Positions 52,643 through 61,421 are shown, counted from the stretch's first letter. The stretch: 64,000 nucleotides of DNA from Chryseobacterium mulctrae (GCF_006175945.1 NZ_VAJL01000001.1:2542001-2606000); one strand, 5' to 3'. Notes: generated by a model from the sequence alone, not told the origin. Numbers and translations are program-made.

Positions 52643-53593
52643 ATGAACATTCAGCAATTGGAATATCTTATCGCTGTAGATAAGTATAAGCATTTTGGTA
52701 AAGCCGCTCAAGCGTGTTTTATTACTCAGCCAACATTAAGTGCAATGATACAGAAGTTTGAAGATGAGCTGGATGTAAAGGTTTTTGATAGAACAACTCA
52801 TCCAATCAGAACCACTGACGTAGGACTGCAAATAATAGACCAAGCTAAAGTAATCATCGAGGCTGTAAATGAGCTTAAAAACAAGGCTAATTTATTAAAT
52901 AATATTTTGGGAGGAACTATTAATCTGGGAATTATTCCAACAGTTTCTTCGTTCATTCTGCCAACAGAAATTTTCCATTTCTTGCAGGATAATCCTAAAA
53001 TTCAGATGAATGTAAAGGAAATGACGACGGATAACATCATTAAAGCTTTAAAAGCAGGTGAACTAGATGCCGGAATTATTTCTACGCCTTATGACAACGC
53101 CAACGAATTTTATCAGGACTTTTTATTTAATGAAGAATTGATGATCTACAGTTCAGATACTGAGGCAAACAAGAAAAATACATTTATTGTTCCTGAAGAA
53201 CTGAATGTAGAAAAAGTTTGGCTTTTAGAGGAAGGGAACTGTTTGAGAAATCAGTTTGAAAATATCTGCCATTTAAAAGAAAATACTTTGAAGCCTAAAA
53301 ATTTAGATTTCTTAGCGTCCAATATTCAGACTTTGGTACATATGGTTGACAAAGTGGGAGGGATCAGTATTTTGCCTGAGTTAGCTTTAAATCAACTTTC
53401 AGAAGAACAAAAGGGCAAAGTTTACAGATTTAAAAAACCCTTCCCTTACAGAGAAATTAAAATCATCTATTATAAGCCGACTTTCAAGCAAAAAATTATT
53501 GATGAGTTGAGTTCTTTTATAAAATCTTCTTTAGAAACGAAGCTTAATTTCAACAATGCACCAAAAGATTTTGTAAGCATTAAGCCTCAATAA
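52643..53593 (+). CDS. oxyR: OxyR-like LysR-family transcriptional regulator
   Basis: 316 residues. The N-terminal winged helix (MNIQQLEYLIAVDKYKHFGKA with the family phrase KAAQACFITQPTLSAMI) and effector domain follow the LysR plan. Two cysteines in the region expected for OxyR redox sensing are visible: NCLRNQ (about 199) and ENICHLK (about 207), spaced eight residues as in OxyR (Cys199/Cys208 of E. coli). The divergent catalase gene supports peroxide sensing by disulfide formation. Confidence 0.9.
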   Translation: MNIQQLEYLIAVDKYKHFGKAAQACFITQPTLSAMIQKFEDELDVKVFDRTTHPIRTTDVGLQIIDQAKVIIEAVNELKNKANLLNNILGGTINLGIIPTVSSFILPTEIFHFLQDNPKIQMNVKEMTTDNIIKALKAGELDAGIISTPYDNANEFYQDFLFNEELMIYSSDTEANKKNTFIVPEELNVEKVWLLEEGNCLRNQFENICHLKENTLKPKNLDFLASNIQTLVHMVDKVGGISILPELALNQLSEEQKGKVYRFKKPFPYREIKIIYYKPTFKQKIIDELSSFIKSSLETKLNFNNAPKDFVSIKPQ

Positions 53594-53652
53594 CAGAATT
53601 TAGGGACGTTTAAAGCATGTTTCAATAAAAATATAATAATCGACAAAAGTTT

Positions 53653-53682
53653 TTGAGTATTAAAAAATAGTACTTAACTTTG
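53653..53682 (+). promoter_or_regulatory. Promoter of metK
   Basis: TTG (53653-53655), a 19-base spacer, then TAACTTTG (53675-53682): a textbook TTG-N19-TAnnTTTG promoter. Transcription would start near 53688, just before the riboswitch aptamer. Confidence 0.7.
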
Positions 53683-53693
53683 CAGACGTTTAT

Positions 53694-53747
53694 TAACGAG
53701 GAAAAATTTGACCTGATTGCAACCTCTCTAAAAAAATGCTAAAACAG
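53694..53747 (+). ncRNA. SAM-II-like riboswitch upstream of metK
   Basis: CGAGG (53697-53701) pairs with CCTC (53723-53726) as P1; the loop carries ATTTGACCTGATTGCAA, closely matching the SAM-II loop block AUUUAACCGUAUUGCAA, and GCTAAAA (53738-53744) supplies the 3' pseudoknot strand. Ligand is inferred as S-adenosylmethionine, the product of the downstream enzyme. An alternative hairpin uses the same 3' strand. Confidence 0.85.
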
Positions 53748-53766
53748 TAATTCTTTTTTAGCATTT
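53734..53766 (+). promoter_or_regulatory. Hairpin competing with the SAM-II pseudoknot
   Basis: AAATGCTAAAA (53734-53744) is perfectly complementary to TTTTAGCATTT (53756-53766). It reuses the GCTAAAA strand needed by the aptamer, so ligand-bound and hairpin forms should exclude each other. No U tract follows at once, so it may act on translation or as an antiterminator rather than a simple terminator. Confidence 0.65.
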
Positions 53767-53824
53767 CCGGGCAATTATTCATTTTTTCTTCACTTTTTTT
53801 AATCTAAAAAATACAAAGAATAAT

Positions 53825-55105
53825 ATGTCTTATTTATTTACATCTGAATCTGTTTCAGAAGGACATCCGGATAAAATTGCCGATCAGATTTCTGACGCGC
53901 TTATCGATAACTTTTTAGCATACGACAAAACATCAAAAGTTGCTTGTGAAACTTTGGTTACAACAGGACAGGTTGTTTTGGCTGGAGAGGTAAAATCTGA
54001 TGCTTATTTAGATGTTCAGACTATTGCAAGAGAAGTAATCAACGGAATTGGTTATACAAAAGGTGAATATATGTTCAATGGTGATTCTTGTGGAGTAATT
54101 TCTGCGATTCACGAGCAGTCACCGGATATCAACCAAGGGGTTGACAGAGTAGTTGCTGACGAAACTTTCGAAACAAAAGCAAACGCTCAAGGAGCAGGAG
54201 ATCAGGGAATGATGTTTGGTTATGCAACCAATGAGACGGCAAACTATATGCCTTTAGCTTTAGATTTGGCGCATACTATTCTTAAAGAACTTTCTGCAAT
54301 CAGAAGAGAAGATTCTGAAATCAAATATCTTCGTCCAGATGCAAAATCTCAGGTAACAATTGAATATTCTGATGACCACAAACCGGTAAGAATTGATTCT
54401 ATCGTGGTTTCTACTCAACATGACGATTTCGGAGCTGAAGAAGAAATGTTAAACAAAATCAGAGAAGATATTAAAACAATTTTGATTCCTAGAGTTGTTG
54501 CTCAGCAGACTGAAGAAATCAAAGCTTTATTTAATGATCTGATCAAATATCACATCAATCCTACAGGGAAATTCGTAATCGGAGGTCCTCACGGAGATAC
54601 AGGTCTTACAGGAAGAAAGATTATCGTTGATACTTACGGTGGAAAAGGAGCTCACGGTGGTGGTGCTTTCTCTGGGAAAGATCCTTCAAAAGTAGACAGA
54701 AGTGCTGCTTATGCTACAAGACACATTGCTAAAAACTTAGTTGCTGCAGGTGTAGCTGATGAAGTTTTGGTACAGGTTTCTTATGCTATTGGTGTTGCTG
54801 AACCTTGTGGTTTGTACATCAATACATACGGAACATCAAAAGTTGCTTTAAATGACGGTGAGATCGCTAAAAAAGTATCTACAGTTTTTGATTTGAGACC
54901 TTATGCAATTGAACAAAATTTAAAATTGAGAAACCCTATCTACCAAGAAACTGCTTCTTACGGACACATGGGAAGAGAGCATTTCGTTGCTGATAAAACC
55001 TTTAATAAAGGGCATAAAAATGAGTTGACTCTTACGGGTTTAGAGTTCTTCACATGGGAGAAATTAGACAAAGTAGAAGAAATTAAATCTGCTTTCGGAA
55101 TTTAA
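53825..55105 (+). CDS. metK: S-adenosylmethionine synthetase
   Basis: 426 residues, slightly longer than E. coli MetK. It makes SAM from methionine and ATP in the cytoplasm. Signatures: [20 protein letters not shown] at the N-terminus, [13 protein letters not shown] (about 119-131, ATP-binding), and [19 protein letters not shown] (P-loop-like phosphate site, with the catalytic lysines). The gene is preceded by a SAM-responsive riboswitch and followed by a strong terminator. Confidence 0.98.
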   Translation: MSYLFTSESVSEGHPDKIADQISDALIDNFLAYDKTSKVACETLVTTGQVVLAGEVKSDAYLDVQTIAREVINGIGYTKGEYMFNGDSCGVISAIHEQSPDINQGVDRVVADETFETKANAQGAGDQGMMFGYATNETANYMPLALDLAHTILKELSAIRREDSEIKYLRPDAKSQVTIEYSDDHKPVRIDSIVVSTQHDDFGAEEEMLNKIREDIKTILIPRVVAQQTEEIKALFNDLIKYHINPTGKFVIGGPHGDTGLTGRKIIVDTYGGKGAHGGGAFSGKDPSKVDRSAAYATRHIAKNLVAAGVADEVLVQVSYAIGVAEPCGLYINTYGTSKVALNDGEIAKKVSTVFDLRPYAIEQNLKLRNPIYQETASYGHMGREHFVADKTFNKGHKNELTLTGLEFFTWEKLDKVEEIKSAFGI

Positions 55106-55123
55106 TTCTTCTTTTCGGTATAG

Positions 55124-55162
55124 AAACTGCTTTAACATTAAAATGCTAAAGCAGTTTTTTTT
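55124..55162 (+). terminator. Terminator after metK
   Basis: AAACTGCTTTA / TAAAGCAGTTT eleven-base stem with a run of T. Confidence 0.88.
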
Positions 55163-55186
55163 ATTTTTACACTTAAATATTTCACA

Positions 55187-55675
55187 ATGAATATGCGATT
55201 TGCAATCTCTATACTTTTTCTATTTTTCGTAAGCACTTTTGTAAAAGCGCAATACACGGTGCATAAAATGATTAATGTGGGATACGTTTACCAAAACCAA
55301 AGCTTCGGTGAAGTAGGAGGGAAACTGATGTTTCTTAAAAATGACGATATTATTTATCGTTTAGGAGCTTCTGCTTTAATGGGATCTACGAATTCTGACT
55401 TTGCGATAATGCCCAAATTACAAGCAGACATTCTGCTTAATTTCGAGAGAAATGTAGATTTCTATCATTCTTATTATTTTCTTGCTGGAGTTGAGGGAAC
55501 GAATAAATATGTGGCTCCAAAGATTGGGGTTACTCTTTTTGGAATTTTAGATTTAACAGGTGGTTATGCTTTTCCAATTGGGAATTCTGGTTTAAATGGT
55601 AAAGAATTGAAAGGAGTAAATGTAAATTTCACACTAAATATTCCAACATCCTTCTTACATGACATGTTAAAGTAG
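55187..55675 (+). CDS. Exported protein, probable small outer-membrane beta-barrel
   Basis: 162 residues. Signal peptide MNMRFAISILFLFFVSTFVK ending at AQ (about 22). The mature protein has alternating hydrophobic strands (INVGYVYQNQSFGEVGGKLMF, YYFLAGVEGTNKYVAPKIGVTLFG, NVNFTLNIP) suggesting an outer-membrane barrel or lipocalin-like protein. No family is recognised. It follows metK after a terminator, so it is transcribed on its own. Confidence 0.7.
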   Translation: MNMRFAISILFLFFVSTFVKAQYTVHKMINVGYVYQNQSFGEVGGKLMFLKNDDIIYRLGASALMGSTNSDFAIMPKLQADILLNFERNVDFYHSYYFLAGVEGTNKYVAPKIGVTLFGILDLTGGYAFPIGNSGLNGKELKGVNVNFTLNIPTSFLHDMLK

Positions 55676-55847
55676 ATTTTTTAAATAATTCTTCAGAATA
55701 TTTAATAATTAGTTAACAGTTATTAAAATTTTATTTATATTTACAGCATAATTGAATGCTTATAGATAATACTCTACTCTAATACTGTTTTGGCAAACTG
55801 AAAATTAACTTGATCCTAGTCAGGAAATTGTTTGTCGGCGGAAAATA

Positions 55848-56447
55848 ATGAGAAGAGTTATGAAATCAACAGATAGTCTATTAATTTCTCTGTACCAAAA
55901 AGGAGACGAAGAAGCATTGTCAACCTTAATACATCGCCATCAAAGAGAATTGTTTACGTTTATTTTGTATAAAATAAATGATCAGGATTTGGCAAATGAT
56001 ATTTTCCAGGATACTTTTATTAAGATTATTGTAATGCTGAAAGAAGGTCGTTACAATGAGGAAGGGAAGTTTATTCTTTGGGCAAAAAGAATTGCACAAA
56101 ACCTTATTATCGATTATTTTCGTGCAAAAGCAAAAAATGTAAAAGTTTCAGAAACTACTTTTGAAAATGATGAGTTTTCTATTTTCGATTTAATTAGAGA
56201 GCCTTCAGAAAATATTGAAGATCAGCTGGTAAGCCTTCAGATTCAGGAAGATTTGTTGAAAATGTTGCAGTTTTTACCAGAAAACCAACAAGAGGTGATA
56301 AAACTCAGGTTTTTTGACGGATTGAGTTTTAAAGAAATTGCAGACCATACAGATATGAGTATTAATACGACTTTGGGACGTGTTCGGTATGCATTGATCA
56401 ACCTGAGAAAAATAATGGAAGAAAATAATATTGTCTTGACGAGATAA
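55848..56447 (+). CDS. ECF-type RNA polymerase sigma factor
   Basis: 199 residues (or 195 from ATG 55860). Sigma region 2 spans about 20-95, with DQDLANDIFQDTFIKIIVML and WAKRIAQNLIIDYFRAKAK; region 4 is at about 135-190, with LPENQQEVIKLRFFDGLSFKEIADHTDMSINTTLGRV (helix-turn-helix). No anti-sigma factor adjoins it; instead a 44-codon ORF follows 45 bases downstream. It should direct RNA polymerase to a subset of promoters under a signal not evident here. Confidence 0.92.
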   Translation: MRRVMKSTDSLLISLYQKGDEEALSTLIHRHQRELFTFILYKINDQDLANDIFQDTFIKIIVMLKEGRYNEEGKFILWAKRIAQNLIIDYFRAKAKNVKVSETTFENDEFSIFDLIREPSENIEDQLVSLQIQEDLLKMLQFLPENQQEVIKLRFFDGLSFKEIADHTDMSINTTLGRVRYALINLRKIMEENNIVLTR

Positions 56448-56492
56448 TAATTCAATATTTTTCACGTTTTAAAGAAAAAGTAATTTTTGCCT

Positions 56493-56627
56493 ATGAAAAA
56501 TAACGATTCTTTAAAAATGAAAAGTTTGAAACCAAAAAAACAAACTATTGATTTTTTGCTCAATTTCTCAAAAAATCTTGAAGTAGTAAAGATTAAAAAA
56601 AATCATTACCATCTTTCAAAAAATTAA
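56493..56627 (+). CDS. Small hypothetical protein after the sigma factor gene
   Basis: 44 codons: MKNNDSLKMKSLKPKKQTID, then FLLNFSKNLEVVKIKKNHYH and LSKN. Basic, without signal peptide or membrane helix. The middle (KKQTIDFLLNFSKNLEV) could form an amphipathic helix. It is in the same direction as the sigma gene and ends 21 bases before the next ATG. I recall similar short ORFs beside this sigma factor in related genomes but cannot verify it. Confidence 0.6.
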   Translation: MKNNDSLKMKSLKPKKQTIDFLLNFSKNLEVVKIKKNHYHLSKN

Positions 56628-56634
56628 AAATCAT

Positions 56635-56642
56635 TAATTTTG
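56635..56642 (+). promoter_or_regulatory. -7 box for the HAD phosphatase gene
   Basis: TAATTTTG fits TAnnTTTG, 6 bases before the ATG at 56649; it overlaps an upstream TTG frame start at 56640, which is therefore rejected. Confidence 0.45.
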
Positions 56643-56648
56643 TGCTGT

Positions 56649-57344
56649 ATGAAAATTCAGCACATTTTTTTTGACCTAGACAATACGCTTTGGGATCACC
56701 GCAGAAACGCTTACCTAACCATCAAAGATCTTTTCGATAAAGAAGAAATTACTTTAAAATACAATATTGATTTTGAAGAATTTCATTCTGTATATCATGA
56801 GATCAACGAAAAACTTTGGGAACAGATCAGAGACGGCGAAATTGATAAAGAATATCTTAGAAAGCATCGTTTTTATGATACCTTCAAACATTTTGGAATT
56901 GATGATTTAGGATTGTCGATGTTTTTTGAGGAACATTTCTTAGATAAAATTCTTAATTATAACCATTTGGTTGAAAGCGCAGAATATATTTTAGATTATT
57001 TAAAAGCTAAAAACTATACACTTCATATTATATCAAACGGTTTTCAGGAAGTGACGGAAAGAAAATGTATTCTTTCAGGAATTGATCATTATTTTCAGAC
57101 GATTACAAGCGCAGATTCTGTTGGAGTAAGAAAACCCAATCCTGCTATTTTTGAGTATTCTTTAGGGCTTTCTGAAGCTAAAAAAGAAGAAAGTATTCTG
57201 ATTGGCGACGATTGGATAGCTGATGTAATTGGTGCTCAGAATTTCGGTATGGATGTTATTTTCTTTGATGTTTTAAATGAAAATAAAGAAGTTGAAAATC
57301 TGAAGGTGATAAAGCATCTTTTGCAGATTAAAGAATATTTGTAA
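56649..57344 (+). CDS. HAD-family hydrolase, YjjG-type nucleotidase
   Basis: 231 residues from ATG 56649 (MKIQHIFFDLDNTLWDH). Motif I FDLDNT with the catalytic Asp at about residue 9, cap domain about 17-90, motif II SNG (IISNGFQEVTERK), motif III lysine in VRKPNPAIF and motif IV GDDWIADVIGAQNFGMD. This pattern is that of the pyrimidine 5'-nucleotidase YjjG, which removes phosphate from non-canonical nucleotides. Other small phosphatases of the HAD superfamily are possible. Confidence 0.9.
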   Translation: MKIQHIFFDLDNTLWDHRRNAYLTIKDLFDKEEITLKYNIDFEEFHSVYHEINEKLWEQIRDGEIDKEYLRKHRFYDTFKHFGIDDLGLSMFFEEHFLDKILNYNHLVESAEYILDYLKAKNYTLHIISNGFQEVTERKCILSGIDHYFQTITSADSVGVRKPNPAIFEYSLGLSEAKKEESILIGDDWIADVIGAQNFGMDVIFFDVLNENKEVENLKVIKHLLQIKEYL

Positions 57345-57360
57345 AGACCTATTTAAAATA

Positions 57361-57391
57361 GTTTCGGCGGCACCAAAGGTGCCGCCGAAAC
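57361..57391. terminator. Perfect 14-bp GC-rich hairpin between convergent genes
   Basis: GTTTCGGCGGCACC-AAA-GGTGCCGCCGAAAC: a 14-base perfect stem with a three-base loop, in otherwise AT-rich DNA between the convergent HAD and trpS genes. It may be a bidirectional terminator, though it lacks long T tracts; a dispersed palindrome is also possible. Confidence 0.6.
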
Positions 57392-57417
57392 TTATTATTC
57401 ATCAGAAAAATTCAGAA

Positions 57418-58386
57418 TTAAATTCCCAAACTTTCTCTTACTCTTTTAATAGTTTCCGTAGCAATAACTCTTGTTTTTGCTGCTCCTTCCTGTAGTTTTG
57501 CTTCAAGCTCTTCAAGATTGTTCATATAGTAAGAAAATAATTCTCTTTCTTTTTCAAATCTTGTTAGAATTAAATCTAAAAGCTCTTTTTTAGCATGACC
57601 GTAACCGAAATTTCCGGCTAAATATTTTGCTCTTAATTCTTCAGTTTGTTCAGGTGTTGCAATCAATTCGTAGATAGCAAAAGTTTTGTCTGTAGAAGGA
57701 TCTTTTGGTTCTTCCAGAGATTTAGAATCGCTTTCAATACTCATTACCTGCTTTTTTAATTGTTTTTCAGGTAAGAAAATATTGATAATGTTTCCTCTTG
57801 ATTTTGACATTTTATGACCGTCAATTCCGGGAACATATTTGGTGTCTTCCTGCAATTCGGCTTGAGGTAAAACCAAAACTTCACCCATCTGATTATTGAA
57901 TCTTGAAGCAACATCACGTGCAATTTCCAAATGTTGAAGCTGATCTTTTCCTACAGGAACAATTTCAGCGTCGTATAATAAAATATCTGCAGCCATCAAA
58001 ATAGGATAGGTAAACAAACCTGCATTCACATCCTGCAAACGGTCTGCTTTATCTTTAAATGAATGTGCTAAAGTCAGTCTCTGATAAGGAAAAAAACATG
58101 ATAAATGCCAAGAAAGTTCACAGGTTTCAGGGATGTCGCTCTGTCTGTAAAAAAATGTTTTTTCGGTATCAAGTCCGCAAGCAAGCCAAGCTGCAGCAAT
58201 TTCGTAGGTATTGTTTTTAAGTTCTTTTGCATCTTTAATCTGCGTCAACGAATGTAGATTCGCAATGAATAAAAATGATTCATTTCCTGCTTGCTTAGAA
58301 AGCTCTACTGCAGGAATAATTGCACCCAAAAGGTTTCCAAGGTGCGGTGTTCCGGTGGCTTGTATGCCGGTAAGAATTCTTGACAT
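57418..58386 (-). CDS. trpS: Tryptophanyl-tRNA synthetase
   Basis: 322 residues, normal length. Class I synthetase motifs are present: the HIGH variant ATGTPHLGNLLGAI (about 11-24) and KMSKS in GHKMSKSRGNIINIF (about 194-208). It charges tRNA-Trp in the cytoplasm. The conserved GIQATGTPHLGN start fixes the N-terminus. It lies 51 bases downstream of a lipoprotein gene stop-to-start boundary on the same strand. Confidence 0.97.
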   Translation of the reverse strand: MSRILTGIQATGTPHLGNLLGAIIPAVELSKQAGNESFLFIANLHSLTQIKDAKELKNNTYEIAAAWLACGLDTEKTFFYRQSDIPETCELSWHLSCFFPYQRLTLAHSFKDKADRLQDVNAGLFTYPILMAADILLYDAEIVPVGKDQLQHLEIARDVASRFNNQMGEVLVLPQAELQEDTKYVPGIDGHKMSKSRGNIINIFLPEKQLKKQVMSIESDSKSLEEPKDPSTDKTFAIYELIATPEQTEELRAKYLAGNFGYGHAKKELLDLILTRFEKERELFSYYMNNLEELEAKLQEGAAKTRVIATETIKRVRESLGI

Positions 58387-58436
58387 TTGTTTAAAATTAT
58401 TTTTAAAAAATTATTGAACTGCAAATTTAGGGAAAA

Positions 58437-59438
58437 TTACTTTCTAATTGCGTTGTAGTATTTAATCTCAACTCTTTTAAAAATCTGTGGCAAAATAATT
58501 TTATATTCTTTTTTATCCAAATTTGTGATAACAGTTCCAAAAATATAAATGAAATAGGTGTATTTTCCATCATTAATAATCATGTAATAATCTGAATTTG
58601 TACCAAAGAAAATTAAATTCTGTGTATTTGTAAGTTGATTCTTGAAAGCTCCGAAAGAATATTTCTTCTGATAACTAAATAGATGCCGGATTTTTTCTAA
58701 TGATTTTGTATCGAAAATTTTGCGAGGATTATCTTTTTTCAAATAAACCATTTTCTCATTAATCAAAACTTTCTCTATCACAGAAGGTTGTTTCAATAAA
58801 CCGCCATTGTAGGTTTGAAGTATTTTAATTGCATCTAAATATGGAATATAATTATAAAAATAACCTTTCGTGTTGAGGTTGTTTATATTAAAATTCGATA
58901 GGAATTGAACTTCTTCTTGGCTTATTTCCAAATCTTTTCCAGATATTACTTGAGAAGGATAATTAGCTAAATAATTTTCAGAAATCTCGGAGTTTGAATT
59001 TTTATAAAGAGCACTTCCTATCCTGATTATTTTTCGTAGTCCTCCCATTGAAAGGTCATTTCTATCATATTTTTTAGTCTTGAAAGAACTGTAAAAATTA
59101 ACTACTTTTCTCGTACTATTATCAACAATAATTATTTTTTCTCTGAACCATTCATCAAATACTTTTTTATCTTCAGGTTTAAGATTGTAATTTAAAGAAC
59201 TGTCAAAAATTTTATTTCTGATAGAATCGAGATTACTTTTGTAAGATGTCGAATCTAAAGTTGTATAAATTTTTAAATTCTTCTCTTTTGTATCTATTTT
59301 AAGTTTTTCGAGTTCTTCATCCACAAAACGAATGACAGTGCTATCTTTTATAGTTTTGTTATCAGAATAATAATAAATGTTTTCCTTTTTACAGGAAAAG
59401 AGAATGAAGAGTAATATGGCTAACTGAAAAGTTTTCAT
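58437..59438 (-). CDS. Hypothetical lipoprotein
   Basis: 333 residues with a lipoprotein signal: MKTFQLAILLFILFSC, Cys16 predicted as lipidated, followed by KKE. The rest is a soluble, Lys- and Asn-rich protein with no recognised domain. It begins 6 bases after the stop of the SanA/YdcF-like gene and shares its direction, suggesting an operon. Confidence 0.72.
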   Translation of the reverse strand: MKTFQLAILLFILFSCKKENIYYYSDNKTIKDSTVIRFVDEELEKLKIDTKEKNLKIYTTLDSTSYKSNLDSIRNKIFDSSLNYNLKPEDKKVFDEWFREKIIIVDNSTRKVVNFYSSFKTKKYDRNDLSMGGLRKIIRIGSALYKNSNSEISENYLANYPSQVISGKDLEISQEEVQFLSNFNINNLNTKGYFYNYIPYLDAIKILQTYNGGLLKQPSVIEKVLINEKMVYLKKDNPRKIFDTKSLEKIRHLFSYQKKYSFGAFKNQLTNTQNLIFFGTNSDYYMIINDGKYTYFIYIFGTVITNLDKKEYKIILPQIFKRVEIKYYNAIRK

Positions 59439-59444
59439 TCAGCA

Positions 59445-60089
59445 TTATGGAATCAAAATCTTCTCCCCACCAAACTTAGGTTCTACACCAAACATAAAAT
59501 CCCAGAAAACTTTTGCTCTTGCCAGTTTTTCTCTCGCATTGGTTTTTAAACCGGCATATTTATTAACATCTGCTGCATTGTAACCCCAAGCTTCAATATT
59601 GTTTTTTCTTGCTAAATAAACCGCTCTTTCGTTGTGAAACCTTTGTGAAATAATGATGTAAGAGCTTTGTCCGAAAATCTCTTTTGCCCGAAGCACAGAA
59701 TCTAAAGTTCTGAAACCCGCAAAATCTTCGAAAATTTTATCAGCAGGAACTCCGGCTTTGATAAGCTCGTTTTTCATTTCTTCAGGCTCATTGTAATCTT
59801 TCTTAGAATTGTCACCACTCACGATGATATTCTGAATTTTTCCTGATTTATATAATTGCGTAGCTGCCTCAATTCGATTGAAGAAATAAGCATTCGGTGC
59901 TCCGTTGGATAAAGTTTTACTTGTTCCTAAAAGAAGTCCCGTTTTTTCATTTGGTAAAGTTGAAATATTAGACGTTACGTAATCTTCCGACTGATTATTA
60001 ATTGTAAAATTTGACCAGATGATAAAAATAATTCCTGCCACAAAAAGTAGCAGGAAAATTTTGATTATATTTTTTATAATTCTTTTCAT
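59445..60089 (-). CDS. SanA/YdcF-family membrane protein (DUF218)
   Basis: 214 residues. One N-terminal membrane helix (about 8-27), then a DUF218 domain: GLLLGTSKTLSNGAPNAYFFNRIEAA, IIVSGDNSKKDYNEPEEM and IISQRFHNERAVYLARKNN. Proteins of this family (SanA, YdcF) are linked to envelope permeability and vancomycin resistance at high temperature in E. coli, but the enzymatic activity is not established. It is coupled to the downstream lipoprotein gene. Confidence 0.88.
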   Translation of the reverse strand: MKRIIKNIIKIFLLLFVAGIIFIIWSNFTINNQSEDYVTSNISTLPNEKTGLLLGTSKTLSNGAPNAYFFNRIEAATQLYKSGKIQNIIVSGDNSKKDYNEPEEMKNELIKAGVPADKIFEDFAGFRTLDSVLRAKEIFGQSSYIIISQRFHNERAVYLARKNNIEAWGYNAADVNKYAGLKTNAREKLARAKVFWDFMFGVEPKFGGEKILIP

Positions 60090-60095
60090 ACATTG

Positions 60096-60138
60096 TAAAC
60101 CTTGAAGGTTTCATAAAAGTATGAAATCCCTATGAGTT
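60096..60138. repeat. Twin-hairpin REP-like element
   Basis: AAACCT-TGA-AGGTTT hairpin (60097-60111), then TTTCAT/ATGAAA pairing and the phrase ATGAAATCCC. The layout (TGAAGG-loop hairpin, then ATGAAATCC) resembles the element at 23101-23150 between thiG and thiH. Confidence 0.45.
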
Positions 60139-60216
60139 GGCAACACAAAAATCGATAAAGATTTTGGGATTAAATATGTCCTTTAGAAGACAATAAAAAT
60201 CTACATATTAAATATT

Positions 60217-60855
60217 TTAGAACTCAAGTCCGTTTGGAAAAGCTTTTTTTCTGAAAATTAAAAGCAATGCAGCTCCAATAGTAATAGCAGAATCGGCAAC
60301 GTTAAAGATATATTTAAAAAACTCAAGATGTTTTCCACCAATTACAGGCCAGCTTTCGGGAACATACCAATCAACTAAAGGAAAATGTAGCATATCAACA
60401 ACACAGCCTTTCATAAAAGTAGAATAACCTTCTCCGAAAGGAACCAGTTTAGAAACTCCGCCATAACCGATCCATTGATTTACATTTTCATCGTAAACCA
60501 TTCCGCTGTCGAAAATTAAACCATAAAACATTCCGTCGATAAGATTTCCAATAGCTCCGGCAAAAATAATTGACATTGGGATAATCAGATAATTAGATTC
60601 GCCTCTTTTAAGCCACTTATTGAAAAGATAGATCATTCCGCCAATCAGGAAAATACGAACAATCACTAAAAAATATTTACCAAGCATTCCACCAAAATGA
60701 AAACCATAAGCCATGCCCGGATTTTCTACAAATGTAAGCTTAAAACCTGGAAAAACAGGAATACTGTCATTCAGGTTAAAATTTGTTTTGATATAAATTT
60801 TTGAAGCCTGATCTATTAATAAAATAAGAAAAGTGATTAATGCTATTTTCTTCAT
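60217..60855 (-). CDS. lspA: Lipoprotein signal peptidase II
   Basis: 212 residues, longer than the ~160 of E. coli LspA because of an insert (roughly 120-165) common in Bacteroidota. Four membrane helices are predicted. Catalytic aspartates are in VVDMLHFPLVDW and FNVADSAITIGA, and VENPGMAYGFHF and GAIGNLIDG are family blocks. It cleaves signal peptides of lipoproteins, of which this window encodes several. Its ATG overlaps the stop of the upstream small gene by one base. Confidence 0.95.
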   Translation of the reverse strand: MKKIALITFLILLIDQASKIYIKTNFNLNDSIPVFPGFKLTFVENPGMAYGFHFGGMLGKYFLVIVRIFLIGGMIYLFNKWLKRGESNYLIIPMSIIFAGAIGNLIDGMFYGLIFDSGMVYDENVNQWIGYGGVSKLVPFGEGYSTFMKGCVVDMLHFPLVDWYVPESWPVIGGKHLEFFKYIFNVADSAITIGAALLLIFRKKAFPNGLEF

Positions 60856-61049
60856 TACTTGTCTTTCTTTGGATTGTCTTTAAAATCTCTTACAGGTTTA
60901 TCCTTTTTTACAGGAGCTTTTGGTTCAAATTTTTGTGTTTTTGCACCTCTGGTATGAAATTTTTCATATCGAATTCCCATATCTTTCATCACGCTTTTTA
61001 GCGCATTCAGCTCCATTTGGTTTTTTGGGTGTACAATTAATGCTTCCAT
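60855..61049 (-). CDS. Small DUF2683-like protein
   Basis: 64 residues. The N-terminal MEALIVHPKNQMELNALKSVMKDMGIRYE is the conserved block of a short Bacteroidota family (DUF2683 from memory); the C-terminal part is Lys-rich (KKDKPVRDFKDNPKKDK). It may be an antitoxin-like or nucleic-acid-binding protein; function unknown. It is translationally coupled to lspA. Confidence 0.7.
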   Translation of the reverse strand: MEALIVHPKNQMELNALKSVMKDMGIRYEKFHTRGAKTQKFEPKAPVKKDKPVRDFKDNPKKDK

Positions 61050-61089
61050 TTTAATTTATTTTTTTGTCAGTCTTAGGATAATCAAAGAC

Positions 61090-61335
61090 TTAATGTTTAG
61101 AAAGTTCGTCGAGTCTTTTTCTGTCTTTTGCAGGCAGATCATTGATTCCGTTCTTGCCCATTTTACTGAGAAGCCTGTCGATTTCTTTTTCTCTTTCTCG
61201 TTTATCTGAGTTGAATTGCTGATCGATTGTCAGATTTTTAGGCTTATCAGGATAGAATCTGTTTTTGATTCGATCTTTATTAAAAAACCATAAAACAACA
61301 ACGAGGATAATTCCTAAAATCAAAAATTCACTCAT
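61090..61335 (-). CDS. Small membrane-anchored protein (DUF6576-like C-terminus)
   Basis: 81 residues: one N-terminal helix (FLILGIILVVVLWFF), then a charged region ending DRLLSKMGKNGINDLPAKDRKRLDELS, which resembles the DUF6576 motif found at the end of rhomboid-type proteins. Here the rhomboid part is absent. Function unknown. It is 40 bases upstream of the DUF2683-like gene. Confidence 0.7.
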   Translation of the reverse strand: MSEFLILGIILVVVLWFFNKDRIKNRFYPDKPKNLTIDQQFNSDKREREKEIDRLLSKMGKNGINDLPAKDRKRLDELSKH

Positions 61336-61421
61336 AGATATAATTAAAAATTAGGTTTATACAATGCTGTAAAACATTATATAAACCCAATTAATTATTT
61401 ACAAAAATAAGATAAAAATAA

